A DNA stretch of 21,133 nucleotides from a virus, in IMG/VR virus record IMGVR_UViG_3300031251_000117, positions 1 through 21,133 of that record; one strand, written 5' to 3'. Of this stretch, positions 13,326 through 19,891 are shown one piece after another. Within the stretch, counting starts at the first letter, position 1, and every line of letters starts with the position of its first letter. A model generated the notes under the pieces. That model searched no databases, was not told where the DNA came from, and saw only the letters and a list, made by a program, of their open reading frames with translations. A program made the translations under genes and the position numbers.

Positions 13326-14120
13326 TCACTTGTCATAGTTTCCCTCAATTACCTTTGCAAAGTTCCCTGCGTTTAATAGCCAGTCGATATTGCACATTGT
13401 CCAAACCCCATTTCGTCCAGTAAGAAAATTTGATGACGCAACGTACTTGAAATATCTTTCAAAAAAATCGATGCCGGATTGACGGTCTACTGCATACCGT
13501 TTCCCGCTTTTCTTCGTTTCCGTTAGAACCCATGACCACCTGTCCTTCAGAAGCTTTGATCTTTTTGCATTCCAAACGAGCACCTCTGGAAGCATTGGCA
13601 AGATGCGCTCATAGAGGCCGATGATTTCCTTGTGAGGGCAAGGAGGAATCTTTCCGTCGTCAGCATTGCTGTCGACATCTGATGCGACAGCATCGGTATT
13701 CTTTTCATTCTTAAATTCTTTACATTCTTGTTTAGTGGTTGATTGTTGGTTGTTTGATGGTTGATTGAAAGTTGATTCGCTGGTTGATTGCTGGCTGCTT
13801 TCCTGATAAATGTCATAATTAACAATGGTATATAAACTGTATTTGTTGGTTGAAGTCGTGGTTATAATTTCCAGTTTTTCTAATCTGGATATGGAGGTGC
13901 GAATTTGCTGTTCTGACTGCTTCAATCGCTTCGCCAGCTCAATCCTTCCGCTGACATACTGACCTCTCTTTACATCAATAATCCCAGTGGTAGTGCCAAG
14001 CTTTTTATCCTTGTGAGATGCGTTAAGCAAAAGGAACATAAATAGAGAAAGCGTATTCGGCATCTGGATCAGCCCAGAGTCATCAATCTTTCTCCATACC
14101 TTGATATAGCCGCGATGCAT
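13326..14120 (-). CDS. replication initiator (lambda O/replisome organiser-like)
   Basis: The 264-aa protein has a winged HTH at about 40-100 (GQYVSGRIELAKRLKQSEQQIRTSISRLEKLEIIT) for origin binding. A Ser/Gln/Asn-rich linker (about 108-135) is encoded by the origin iterons. The C-terminal domain (about 160-264; SGIDFFERYFKYVASSNFLTGRN, CNIDWLLNAGNFAKVIEGNY) probably contacts the helicase. This is the standard layout of phage O-type initiators. The start ATG shares its A with the preceding stop (TAATG), with AAGG 6 nt upstream. It is directly upstream of dnaB, so initiator plus helicase form the replication module. Confidence 0.88.
   Translation of the reverse strand: MHRGYIKVWRKIDDSGLIQMPNTLSLFMFLLLNASHKDKKLGTTTGIIDVKRGQYVSGRIELAKRLKQSEQQIRTSISRLEKLEIITTTSTNKYSLYTIVNYDIYQESSQQSTSESTFNQPSNNQQSTTKQECKEFKNEKNTDAVASDVDSNADDGKIPPCPHKEIIGLYERILPMLPEVLVWNAKRSKLLKDRWSWVLTETKKSGKRYAVDRQSGIDFFERYFKYVASSNFLTGRNGVWTMCNIDWLLNAGNFAKVIEGNYDK
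13700..13845. other. probable origin of replication with iterons inside the initiator gene
   Basis: The motif GGTTGATTG recurs on the plus strand at 13737, 13748 (GGTTGTTTG), 13759, 13770 (AGTTGATTC) and 13782, with a partial sixth at 13793. Steps are 11, 11, 11, 12 and 11 bp, so the copies lie on nearly one face of the helix. AT-rich DNA flanks both sides (13700-13735 and 13805-13845). Lambda carries its origin the same way, as iterons inside gene O. The copies encode the Ser/Asn/Gln linker of the initiator. No DnaA box was noticed. Confidence 0.75.
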
Positions 14121-14299
14121 TACTTACCTTCAATAGCTTGTTGTGTCCTGATAATCCAGGAAATAAAAAGATCGGCTTGCTCTGGTGTGATGACGATAAT
14201 GCTGCTTTCATCTGTACCAAATTCACTTGCCTGCTCGATAAAAATAAGCCCATCCTCGTCTCTCACTACGACGCCAAAAGATTGGAATTTAGTACTCAC
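14120..14299 (-). CDS. small hypothetical early protein
   Basis: The 59-aa product starts at GTG 14299 with AAAGG 7 nt upstream. The in-frame ATG at 14314 has no SD. Beta-like N-terminal half (FQSFGVVVRDEDGLIFIEQ) and a C-terminal helix (TPEQADLFISWIIRTQQAIEG). Acidic, soluble. Its stop overlaps the initiator ATG (TAATG), so it is probably coupled to it. Family not recognised. Lies where lambda-type phages keep small genes between cII and O. Confidence 0.7.
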   Translation of the reverse strand: MSTKFQSFGVVVRDEDGLIFIEQASEFGTDESSIIVITPEQADLFISWIIRTQQAIEGK

Positions 14300-14330
14300 T
14301 TCTAAGCCTTTCATCTAGCCGTTATGTAGG

Positions 14331-14390
14331 ACGCTGGCGTGGTATGGTGGGCTAGAATCACCATGCCGGGCTGATCAACCCTGCCAGCGT
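14331..14390 (-). other. three-way-junction RNA element between two small genes
   Basis: An 8-bp outer stem, ACGCTGGC (14331-14338) with GCCAGCGT (14383-14390), encloses two hairpins: 14341-14349 with 14359-14367 (8 pairs and one mismatch in the minus-strand RNA) and 14368-14372 with 14377-14381 (loop GATC). No T tract follows. It lies in the 96-nt gap before the 59-aa gene, so it could be an RNA processing site or an antiterminator/nut-type element. Not recognised. Confidence 0.5.
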
Positions 14391-14395
14391 TTAAA

Positions 14396-14521
14396 TCAAT
14401 TCTTAAGCGCTGCGATCATGGCTGCGTGCCATGCGTGAACCCTGGCGCACTTCGCCTTCCAGGTTTTTGCATTGCTGATATCAGCTGCAAGCCGCTTGGC
14501 TTTATTGAGTTCTTTGCTCAT
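14396..14521 (-). CDS. 41-aa basic early protein
   Basis: MSKELNKAKRLAADISNA...ALKN starts at ATG 14521 in an ATGA overlap with the cII stop, with GGAG 7 nt upstream. It is one amphipathic basic helix rich in Ala, Lys and Trp (KTWKAKCARVHAWHAAMIAAL). Overlap and SD make it likely to be translated. No family recognised. Possibly a small regulator. Confidence 0.65.
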   Translation of the reverse strand: MSKELNKAKRLAADISNAKTWKAKCARVHAWHAAMIAALKN

Positions 14522-14829
14522 GGCGTCACTCCAATCTTTGCGACAGATCGATATGACCCGATACCCTTCTCAGCCATCGTCACGATAGAGTTGAACTCCT
14601 CAAGGCTTAAGGTGACTTCATCCTGAGTGTCATAGGTGAGTCGAAGCCCGGAAGCACAAAGGAACTTCAGTAGCTCATCGAGGCCGATCTTTCCCTGATC
14701 ATTCTGGAACCTGCTGACCCATGACTTGTCATGTCCGCAAGCCAGGCCAATGTCTGCCTGAGTCGCTTCTGCTATTGCATGCAACAGCGTGGTCTGATTC
14801 AACTGGTAAAGGTTGCGTGACGGTTGCAC
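14518..14829 (-). CDS. cII: CII-like transcription activator
   Basis: The 103-aa protein (105 aa if started at ATG 14835) has an HTH at about 22-42 (TQADIGLACGHDKSWVSRFQ) preceded by LLHAIAEA, as in lambda CII (LLNKIAM...KTAEAVGVDKSQISRW). AGGAG abuts ATG 14835 but stands 6 nt before GTG 14829, so GTG is preferred. CII activates P_RE and so decides lysogeny. It is second in the leftward operon after cro, as in lambda. A matching TTGC-type site lies over its own 5' end. The C-terminal half is longer than in lambda CII and acidic. Family assignment is good. Confidence 0.8.
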   Translation of the reverse strand: MQPSRNLYQLNQTTLLHAIAEATQADIGLACGHDKSWVSRFQNDQGKIGLDELLKFLCASGLRLTYDTQDEVTLSLEEFNSIVTMAEKGIGSYRSVAKIGVTP

Positions 14830-14845
14830 GTTCATCTCCTAATCT
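14813..14845 (+). promoter_or_regulatory. P_RE-like, CII-dependent promoter
   Basis: TTGCGTGACGGTTGC (14813-14827) has two TTGC motifs, as in lambda P_RE (TTGC-N6-TTGC), but with 7 bp between. TAATCT (14840-14845) could be the -10. As in lambda, the site overlaps the first codons of cII and points toward the repressor gene. Confidence 0.55.
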
Positions 14846-14860
14846 GTGCTCATGAACACA

Positions 14861-15058
14861 TCAATGAACAGCTTTGGATTTGACCTTGACCGATTTGTCG
14901 GCCTTGAGCGCACCATTGGTCAGGAGCTGCAGTTGCAGCTGCCTAAGTTTGGGTACCCCACGGATCTTCCAATGGTGGATGGCAACAGGGTCAAGGTCGA
15001 GCTCTCGCGCAACCGCAGCCTGCGTTTTGTAATGCTTAATGATTTGATCGAATGTCAT
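14861..15058 (-). CDS. cro: Cro-like repressor
   Basis: A 65-aa protein: MTFDQIIKHYKTQAAVARELDLDPVAIHHWKIRGVPKLRQLQLQLLTNGAL. The HTH (about 12-31) with HHWKIRGVPKLRQLQLQ after it is the P22-Cro type. It is the first gene of the leftward operon, opposite the repressor gene. Cro blocks repressor synthesis and tunes early transcription. ATG 15058 is chosen because the fold starts there. A TTG at 15097 in frame is really part of the -35 box. No SD precedes ATG 15058 and the transcript would start only a few nt upstream, so translation is probably leaderless. Confidence 0.85.
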   Translation of the reverse strand: MTFDQIIKHYKTQAAVARELDLDPVAIHHWKIRGVPKLRQLQLQLLTNGALKADKSVKVKSKAVH

Positions 15059-15068
15059 AGTGTGAAAA

Positions 15069-15097
15069 ATACTAACAATTGTCACTCCTTTCGTCAA
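15069..15097 (-). promoter_or_regulatory. P_R-like promoter of the early leftward operon
   Basis: On the minus strand, TTGACG (15097-15092), a 17-bp spacer and TAGTAT (15074-15069). The start is predicted near 15061-15063, 3-5 nt before the cro ATG. An operator (15073-15084) overlaps the spacer and -10. Confidence 0.8.
15073..15084. promoter_or_regulatory. operator at the cro promoter
   Basis: TAACAATTGTCA is a near-perfect palindrome (ACAATTGT core) over the -10/spacer of P_R. It fits TNAC-N4-GTNA, shared with the sites at 15735 and 15759. Bound Cro or repressor would block P_R. Confidence 0.65.
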
Positions 15098-15107
15098 GAA
15101 ATTTCAG

Positions 15108-15119
15108 TTACAGGAGTAA
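15108..15119. promoter_or_regulatory. possible second operator, over the repressor SD
   Basis: TTACAGGAGTAA fits TNAC-N4-GTNA with both half-sites TTAC. Centre spacing to the first operator is 35 bp. It contains the AGGAG used for the ATG at 15126, so it may only be an SD. Confidence 0.35.
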
Positions 15120-15125
15120 ATTCAC

Positions 15126-15518
15126 ATGTGTTATGATTGGTGCGAGACTTACGAGATGGAAATTCATCAAATAAGACTTGAAAGATTAAGGAGCCTAGTG
15201 GATCGGTTTAAATCGATCGCGGCGTTTGCCAGGTATTACAACTTGGAAGCTAATTACATCTCGCACCTATTTAATGGCTATAGATCGTTCGGGGAAAGAT
15301 CTGCCAGGCAAATGGAAAAGAAGATGGGACTTGAGCCTGGGTACTTTGATACTGCGGCTGAGCATCCATTGGATGCATATAAGGAGGTATTCGACAAAGC
15401 GAGCCTAGAAGCAAAATCAACAATAATCAACTTCTTAAAAGCGCTGCAGCAAACTCAATCTCCATCAGAGGGTAATGATGATTTCAATCAGAAAACAGGA
15501 ACCGGACCAATGCAGTAG
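15126..15518 (+). CDS. phage repressor (CI-like), short form without cleavage domain
   Basis: A 130-aa protein with an HTH in KSIAAFARYYNLEANYISHLFNGYRSFGERSARQMEKKMGLEPGYF, the N-terminal fold of many CI-type repressors. The rest (about 55 residues) is helical (LDAYKEVFDKASLEAKSTIINFLKAL) and probably dimerises. The LexA-like S24 peptidase domain of lambda CI is absent. AGGAG 9 nt upstream supports ATG 15126. ATG 15156 (120 aa) gives a more usual N-terminus (MEIHQIRLERLR) but has a weak SD. Opposite cro, it is the expected lysogeny repressor. How it is inactivated without self-cleavage is open. Confidence 0.8.
   Translation: MCYDWCETYEMEIHQIRLERLRSLVDRFKSIAAFARYYNLEANYISHLFNGYRSFGERSARQMEKKMGLEPGYFDTAAEHPLDAYKEVFDKASLEAKSTIINFLKALQQTQSPSEGNDDFNQKTGTGPMQ
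15129..15137 (+). promoter_or_regulatory. possible P_RM-like extended -10 promoter
   Basis: TGTTATGAT has the TGn-TATGAT form of an extended -10. No good -35 is seen. A transcript from here would start about 15144 and would use ATG 15156 with a very short leader. Alternatively the element is chance and the gene starts at 15126. Confidence 0.3.
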
Positions 15519-15657
15519 ATGCAGCATCGAAGATGTAAAACTTCTCAGGAAAATAGAGAAGATGACCAACCAGCAAAAAGAAATACTCCGCACATTCATA
15601 CTACTCAGCACGCCACATACAGCTGACATCCTGCAATTCCCATTACAGAATAAATAA
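15478..15657 (+). CDS. small Cys-containing protein after the repressor
   Basis: The 59-aa product (60 if the ATG at 15475 is used) overlaps the repressor 3' end by 41 nt in another frame. GAGGG is 5 nt before ATG 15478. It has a CxxC (DQCSRCS) and then a long basic helix (DVKLLRKIEKMTNQQKEILRTFILL). Possibly a one-zinc or disulfide protein, probably co-transcribed with the repressor. No family recognised. The overlap lowers certainty. Confidence 0.6.
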   Translation: MISIRKQEPDQCSRCSIEDVKLLRKIEKMTNQQKEILRTFILLSTPHTADILQFPLQNK

Positions 15658-15669
15658 GTACCAAAACAG

Positions 15670-15697
15670 ATCGTACCGCAAAGGTACGATTGTCTTT
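15670..15697 (+). terminator. hairpin after the repressor operon, weak terminator
   Basis: ATCGTACC-GCAAA-GGTACGAT (15670-15677/15683-15690) is an 8-bp hairpin followed by TGTCTTT. The T tract is poor, so termination may be weak. The GCAAA loop fits a GNR(N)A fold like boxB, but no boxA is near. Confidence 0.55.
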
Positions 15698-15709
15698 GAA
15701 TAAAATAAG

Positions 15710-15770
15710 TGACATTTGATATTGCTTTGTTCAGTGACTTTTGTTACGATTATTCCCATCACATTTGTAA
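15710..15770. promoter_or_regulatory. array of three operators at the P_L-like promoter
   Basis: TGACATTTGATA (15710-15721), TGACTTTTGTTA (15735-15746) and TCACATTTGTAA (15759-15770) share TNAC-N4-GTNA (the first deviates at one base). Starts are 25 and 24 bp apart, like the three lambda O_L sites. The cro-side operator is of the same form, so one repressor/Cro pair should bind all. Confidence 0.7.
15722..15750 (+). promoter_or_regulatory. P_L-like promoter of the rightward recombination operon
   Basis: TTGCTT (15722-15727), 17-bp spacer, TACGAT (15745-15750). The second operator covers the -10. The match to consensus is moderate, but the placement between operators is as expected. Confidence 0.55.
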
Positions 15771-15918
15771 ACGTGATCGACAGTAAAGATCCCGAGTGGA
15801 TCATGGCTCCTGGGTTGGAATCTCACATAACACCGTGAGGCGCGGAACGGCATAGCACGCAGCACGCTACCACAGGATAAAGCCTACCGGCTGCATAGGG
15901 CAAAAGATTGGAGACGAC
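15771..15918 (+). other. structured 5' leader of the P_L-like operon
   Basis: About 150 nt without a gene. It can form GATCC-CGAGT-GGATC (15788-15802; 5-bp stem, 5-nt loop, the size of a boxB) and a CTCAC/GTGAG hairpin shortly after. No boxA consensus was found, so an N-type nut site is not shown. Confidence 0.35.
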
Positions 15919-16089
15919 ATGGAAGCATTAAAGAATTTCGCGGCATGCGTTGTTGTTGCCTTGCTATTACTTGTTGTCTGCGGGGCACTAGATAAGCACG
16001 ACTCTCAGGTATGCGTGGGCACGTTTCAAACAAAGTATGGCGACACCGTCCAGTTTTCTGGAAAGGTCGCAGAAGTAACACCAGATTAG
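15919..16089 (+). CDS. small single-pass membrane protein
   Basis: The 56-aa protein has SD GGAG 6 nt before the ATG. A hydrophobic helix at about 7-24 (FAACVVVALLLLVVCGAL) is followed by a soluble tail with one more Cys (QVCVGTFQTKYGDTVQFSG). LVVC is not a good lipobox (Val at -1), so a simple membrane anchor is more likely than a lipoprotein. It is the first gene of the P_L-like operon, a place where phages often keep host-takeover or exclusion genes. Function unknown. Confidence 0.75.
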   Translation: MEALKNFAACVVVALLLLVVCGALDKHDSQVCVGTFQTKYGDTVQFSGKVAEVTPD

Positions 16090-16098
16090 GAGATTGAG

Positions 16099-16791
16099 AT
16101 GGAACAGGAAAAAGTGACGGCAATGCTTGCCGGATTGAAAAAGCTTCGGGAGCCATTCCCCGATCATCAAATCAGCCACCTGCCAAAACCAACCAAGCGC
16201 CAGACGGACTTGGTAAAAGAAAACGTCAGCAATGGCATTCGCTGCGGGAAGTGCGGAGCCTGGCACCACAAGGATGTAGTTCACATTGAATACGTGGGAC
16301 ATGCAGCGCTGACAGACCGCCTACTTGATGCAGATCCAACATGGAACTATGAGTTTATTTCTGTTGGTACTGATGGGCTTCCAGTGCTGGATAAGGATGG
16401 CGGATTGTGGATCAAGCTCACCGTCTGTGGGGTCACCAGATATGGATATGGTGACGCGCAAGACAAGACCGGACCAGATGCAAGTAAGGAGCGTATTGGA
16501 GATGCACTGCGTAATGCAGCAATGCGTTTCGGAGCAGCGCTTGAACTTTGGCATAAGGGCGTACTGCATCTGGACACAGAGCCACCTGAAGACAAAGGTG
16601 GGGAGACTGCTCCACCTGAGTACCTGAGCGATGCAGATTTCACCGCAATTTCCAAGCACAAATCTAAGGTGGCTAATGGATCAAAGTCACCAAACGATCT
16701 GATCGCATGGGTTGAGGCAAAGGGAAAACTTCTGACAGAAGACCAGAAGGTTGAAATTGCAAGCTGGGCCATCACAATACAAGGAGTTTGA
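16099..16791 (+). CDS. Rad52-like single-strand annealing protein (probable)
   Basis: A 230-aa protein with GGAG 6 nt before ATG. The core (about 45-155) includes a CxxC (IRCGKCGAWH), YVGHAALTDRLLDADPTWNYEF, GGLWIKLTVCGVTRYGYGD and KERIGDALRNAAMRFGAALELW. The last, with the preceding beta strands, matches the (K/E)xAxxDAxxRAAxxFG helix of Rad52-type annealing proteins in phages. Such proteins coat single strands made by the partner exonuclease and anneal homologous DNA. The C-terminus (about 180-230) is helical and may contact SSB. The next genes encode exonuclease and SSB, which supports the call. The fold is inferred from pattern. Confidence 0.75.
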   Translation: MEQEKVTAMLAGLKKLREPFPDHQISHLPKPTKRQTDLVKENVSNGIRCGKCGAWHHKDVVHIEYVGHAALTDRLLDADPTWNYEFISVGTDGLPVLDKDGGLWIKLTVCGVTRYGYGDAQDKTGPDASKERIGDALRNAAMRFGAALELWHKGVLHLDTEPPEDKGGETAPPEYLSDADFTAISKHKSKVANGSKSPNDLIAWVEAKGKLLTEDQKVEIASWAITIQGV

Positions 16792-16792
16792 C

Positions 16793-18352
16793 ATGGAAAG
16801 AATCTTACATAACCTGAAGCAAGACACTCCAGAATGGCTTGCCTTCCGAGCTGAACATGATGGAGCCAGCGAACTATCTGCAGCAATCGGAATTTCTCCG
16901 CATACCAAGCGCAACGAGCTTCTGAAGATCAAGAAAACTGGTGTCAGCAAAGAGTTCAGCGACTTTGTGCAGAAGAACATCCTGGACAAGGGTCATGCAG
17001 TCGAGGCTAAGGCTCGCGTTTTAGTTGAGGTGATACTTGGAGAAGACCTATCGCCAGTAACTATGTCTTACGGCCGCCTAAGCGCATCCTGCGATGGCCT
17101 GACGTTTGACGGCACCATCGCCTGGGAAAACAAGCAATACAACGCTGAGCACTTCCGCCAGGTACAGGCTGGACAGGTTCCTGAAATCCATGTCCCCCAG
17201 TGCCAGCAGATCCTGTATGTGACAGGCGCAGAGCGTTTGTTCTTCACGATCTCGGATGGAACTTATGCTGCAACGGTTGGCGTGTGGGTGTACCCAGATC
17301 AGGGAAACTTCGACTACATCGACTCGGTATGGGCTCAGTTCAACAAGGACCTAGATGCTTTTATTGTGGAAGAAGCCAAGGCGGAATCTCAGGTTGAGGT
17401 TGTACGCGACTTGCCGCTTGCCACAATACAGGCAAAGGGTGAGCTCCTTTCATCCAACCTGGAAGACATCACGCCACACTTTGACAAGTTTTTGAAAGAG
17501 GCAAAAAAGGATCTGAACACAGATGATGATTTTGCAATTGCAGAAGCAGAATCAAAAGTTGGTCGCGATACAGCCAAGCGCTGCCGCTTAACTGCCAAAG
17601 CTGTCATCGATCAGATTGCAACAGTCAGTGAAGCAGTACGCATTCTGGAAGACTATGCCGCGAAGTTTGATGCATTGGCATTGTTGCAAGAGAAGGCCGT
17701 AAGACAGCAGAAGGAAGCGCTGAAGGCATCAGCAAAGCTGGAGCGCGAGAAGAAGTACAACGCTCACATCTCCGTGTTAGCTGAGCAGTTGCACCCTATT
17801 CCACTCAACATCAGTGCTGCAGAAAAGCCAGACTTTATCGCCGCCATGGCAAACCAGCGCAAGTTGTCGAGCATCAACAACAACCTAGACACCGAGCTTT
17901 CCAGGGCGATCATTGCTGCCGATGCGGTGACTGCTGAAATCAAGCGTAAGAAGGATCTGTTTGACGCGCTGGCAGACAAGCATGCCTTCCTGTTCAACGA
18001 CCTTGACAGCATCGTCTACAAGCCTGAAGACGACTTCATCTTGATTGTAAAAACGCGTATCAGTGACTTCACTCATGAGCAGCTGAAGAAGAAGCAGGAA
18101 GAAGAGCAACGCATCAACGCATTGAATACCACCGTGGATGCTCTGTCACAATCCAGCAAAGGGGATGGTGGTGCGGCACCGTTGAACCCTGCTCTAGTTG
18201 CAGTTCTGCAAGAGGCAGTAGTCGATAATCAGGATGAGATTTCAACATTCCTGAAGAGCCGTAATTTCGGCAAAGAAGAAACCAAGATCCGCTCGATCCT
18301 GGTCGAGTTTATCAAACATCAAGTGGCATTTAACCTGAAGAAGGCAGCGTAA
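16793..18352 (+). CDS. YqaJ/lambda-exo family exonuclease with long helical extension
   Basis: The 519-aa protein starts at ATG 16793 (AAGGAG 6 nt upstream), 1 nt after the previous stop. The nuclease domain (about 1-190) has [33 protein letters not shown] (Glu71), [18 protein letters not shown] (Asp101, Glu112, Lys114) and [15 protein letters not shown] (Gln residues contacting DNA), as in YqaJ-type viral recombinases. It degrades 5' strands of duplex ends, giving single strands for the annealing protein. Residues about 195-519 are mostly charged helices (for example [26 protein letters not shown]), likely coiled coil. That makes it more than twice the length of lambda Exo (226 aa). The role of the extension is unknown. 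Confidence 0.85.
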   Translation: MERILHNLKQDTPEWLAFRAEHDGASELSAAIGISPHTKRNELLKIKKTGVSKEFSDFVQKNILDKGHAVEAKARVLVEVILGEDLSPVTMSYGRLSASCDGLTFDGTIAWENKQYNAEHFRQVQAGQVPEIHVPQCQQILYVTGAERLFFTISDGTYAATVGVWVYPDQGNFDYIDSVWAQFNKDLDAFIVEEAKAESQVEVVRDLPLATIQAKGELLSSNLEDITPHFDKFLKEAKKDLNTDDDFAIAEAESKVGRDTAKRCRLTAKAVIDQIATVSEAVRILEDYAAKFDALALLQEKAVRQQKEALKASAKLEREKKYNAHISVLAEQLHPIPLNISAAEKPDFIAAMANQRKLSSINNNLDTELSRAIIAADAVTAEIKRKKDLFDALADKHAFLFNDLDSIVYKPEDDFILIVKTRISDFTHEQLKKKQEEEQRINALNTTVDALSQSSKGDGGAAPLNPALVAVLQEAVVDNQDEISTFLKSRNFGKEETKIRSILVEFIKHQVAFNLKKAA

Positions 18353-18354
18353 TC

Positions 18355-18801
18355 ATGGCGAGTTTAAATAAAGCAATGTTCATAGGCAACCTGGGCCGCG
18401 ATCCAGAAATCCGCTACATGCCATCCGGCGAGGCCATGGCGAACTTCTCCATCGCTTGCACGGACTCATTCAAGGATAAGTCCGGCGAGAAGCAGGAACG
18501 CACCGAATGGGTGCGAATAATCATGTTCGGGAAGCAGGCAGAAATTGCTGGCGAATACCTGAAGAAGGGTGCCCCAGTGTATATCGAAGGCCGTCTGCAA
18601 ACACGCAAGTGGCAGAACAAGGAAGGCGTCGACCAGTACACCACAGAAGTCGTGGCGGATCGCATGCAAATGCTAGGCGGCCGTCAGTCTGGAACTGACC
18701 GTGATGCTGGAGAAGGACATGAGAGAAGCTCTGCTCCTGCTAAAGCTCCAGCCCAGGCTCCGTCTGGGTTCGATGATTTTGAAGACGATATCCCGTTCTG
18801 A
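18355..18801 (+). CDS. ssb: single-stranded DNA-binding protein
   Basis: The 148-aa SSB begins with the usual OB fold ([64 protein letters not shown]; about 1-105). A Ser/Ala/Pro linker follows, ending in the acidic tip DDFEDDIPF, which recruits replication and recombination partners. Two nt separate it from the exonuclease stop. Works with the annealing protein and NinB in recombination and coats single strands in replication. Certain. Confidence 0.97.
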   Translation: MASLNKAMFIGNLGRDPEIRYMPSGEAMANFSIACTDSFKDKSGEKQERTEWVRIIMFGKQAEIAGEYLKKGAPVYIEGRLQTRKWQNKEGVDQYTTEVVADRMQMLGGRQSGTDRDAGEGHERSSAPAKAPAQAPSGFDDFEDDIPF

Positions 18802-18813
18802 GATATACCAGAC

Positions 18814-19011
18814 ATGAGCGGAGAAATGATCTCATCGAAAGAGGTAGCGGGGCTTCTTGGAGTAAGTGCCAGGTATGTCACAGAGAAGCTTCGCCACCGA
18901 CAAGGGTTCCCGGTTCCAACTCAGCTCTACCCGAGAGGTGAGTTCAAGTGGAAACGGGATGAGGTGGAAAAATTCAGGGAATCAAGGTTGGTCAGTATCT
19001 GGAGAAAGTAA
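18814..19011 (+). CDS. AlpA/excisionase-like HTH protein
   Basis: The 65-aa product has MISSKEVAGLLGVSARYVTEKLRHRQGFPVPTQLYPRGEFKWKRDEVEKF, the compact winged HTH of the AlpA/Xis type (helix 2 GVSARYVTEKL, wing about 35-45). ATG 18814 has no SD. ATG 18826 has GGAG only 2 nt away. It may be an excisionase or a local regulator. Excisionase would fit this arm of a temperate phage, but no integrase is seen in the window. Confidence 0.7.
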   Translation: MSGEMISSKEVAGLLGVSARYVTEKLRHRQGFPVPTQLYPRGEFKWKRDEVEKFRESRLVSIWRK

Positions 19012-19038
19012 CCAGGTATAGGGATAAGGGGATGAAAC

Positions 19039-19494
19039 ATGGGCAAGAAACGTAAGACAACACGGCAAGCGCGGCCACCAATGATCGTGATGCGCGAGAT
19101 CTACAACAAGGATCTGGAGACGAAGGAACTGGTAGCCGTGCGCGCATTCCAGTGGGGAGCTGCGACAAAGACTCACTACGACCTTCTGCTTGATCTTGCC
19201 AATATGCTGCTGGTCGCAGGCCATACAGCCAAGGAACGTGAGTATGCCATCAAGTATGCAGACGACATTGCTATACCTGTACTTAGGTCCATCAAAACTA
19301 GGTATGACAGGACGGGTGGGAAGCTTGGTGTAAGTGCTGCAGAGCTGCATGTATTGCTTGTCCTTGTTGAATTCAGCAAACAGTTCTGGGCCCGTTGCCC
19401 GATAGAACTGTACAAGCAATGCGTTGAAGAGCTCACAGCTTTTTACTGCAGCCTCAAGGATGACAATCTTATCGAGTTTAAGGTAGCGGCATGA
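19039..19494 (+). CDS. conserved hypothetical phage protein
   Basis: The 151-aa protein has a basic N-terminus (KKRKTTRQARPPM) and then mainly helical segments (KTHYDLLLDLANMLLVAGHT, EREYAIKYADDIAIPVLRSIKTRYD, SAAELHVLLVLVEFSKQFWARCP). No membrane segment and no catalytic motif. SD GGGG is about 9 nt before ATG. Basic start plus helical body suggest nucleic-acid or protein binding. The next gene overlaps by ATGA. Family unknown. Confidence 0.8.
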   Translation: MGKKRKTTRQARPPMIVMREIYNKDLETKELVAVRAFQWGAATKTHYDLLLDLANMLLVAGHTAKEREYAIKYADDIAIPVLRSIKTRYDRTGGKLGVSAAELHVLLVLVEFSKQFWARCPIELYKQCVEELTAFYCSLKDDNLIEFKVAA

Positions 19495-19742
19495 CAGACG
19501 ACGAAAAACTTGCTCAGCGCGTCACCGAGTACCTTGACGCTAACCCTCTGGCTACCCGCCGAGAGATCATGGCGAAGTGCCATACAAGCACAAAGAAATG
19601 CCTGAAGCTTGTTGATCTTGGACTCCTTCAGAAGTTTCCTAAGCCCATGCCATTGAAAGCATCAGCCAAGATGGCAGCGCGGATATCACCATGGAAGGAT
19701 TTTAAGTTGCCTGGTTCTCCAATTACAGGGAGGACGAGATGA
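19491..19742 (+). CDS. small HTH-like basic protein
   Basis: The 83-aa protein starts in an ATGA overlap. EKLAQRVTEYLDANPLATRREIMAKCHTSTKKCLKLVDLGLLQKFPKPMP looks like a winged HTH (three helices with a wing at FPKPMP). Basic C-terminus. A DNA-binding accessory protein is likely. Target unknown. Coupled to both neighbours. Confidence 0.65.
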   Translation: MTDDEKLAQRVTEYLDANPLATRREIMAKCHTSTKKCLKLVDLGLLQKFPKPMPLKASAKMAARISPWKDFKLPGSPITGRTR

Positions 19743-19891
19743 CCCTACACGCAGTTGAATACGAGCTACACGGCATCAAGTTCGGCATCACGATTGAGGG
19801 CAGCGCACAAGAGGCTCACTCACATTGTTGGAGATTGGGGATGACGTATTTGGGTCCTGTTGTGCATCAGGAAAATGGAGAATTGAAATGA
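19739..19891 (+). CDS. 50-aa hypothetical protein
   Basis: MTLHAVEYELHGIKFGITIE... starts in an ATGA overlap (SD GGGAGGA) and ends in an ATGA overlap with the next gene. Short beta-like start, then polar and His/Cys residues (EAHSHCWRL). The overlaps on both ends support it. No family recognised. Confidence 0.65.
   Translation: MTLHAVEYELHGIKFGITIEGSAQEAHSHCWRLGMTYLGPVVHQENGELK

Noticed and set aside
13737-13801. Short regular repeats as a CRISPR array
   Set aside because: Repeats are 9 bp with 2-3 bp gaps inside a coding gene; this is an iteron pattern.
15059-15086. AGTG...CACT inverted repeat around the cro promoter as a larger operator
   Set aside because: Only four bases per arm match; the 12-bp TAACAATTGTCA palindrome explains the symmetry better.
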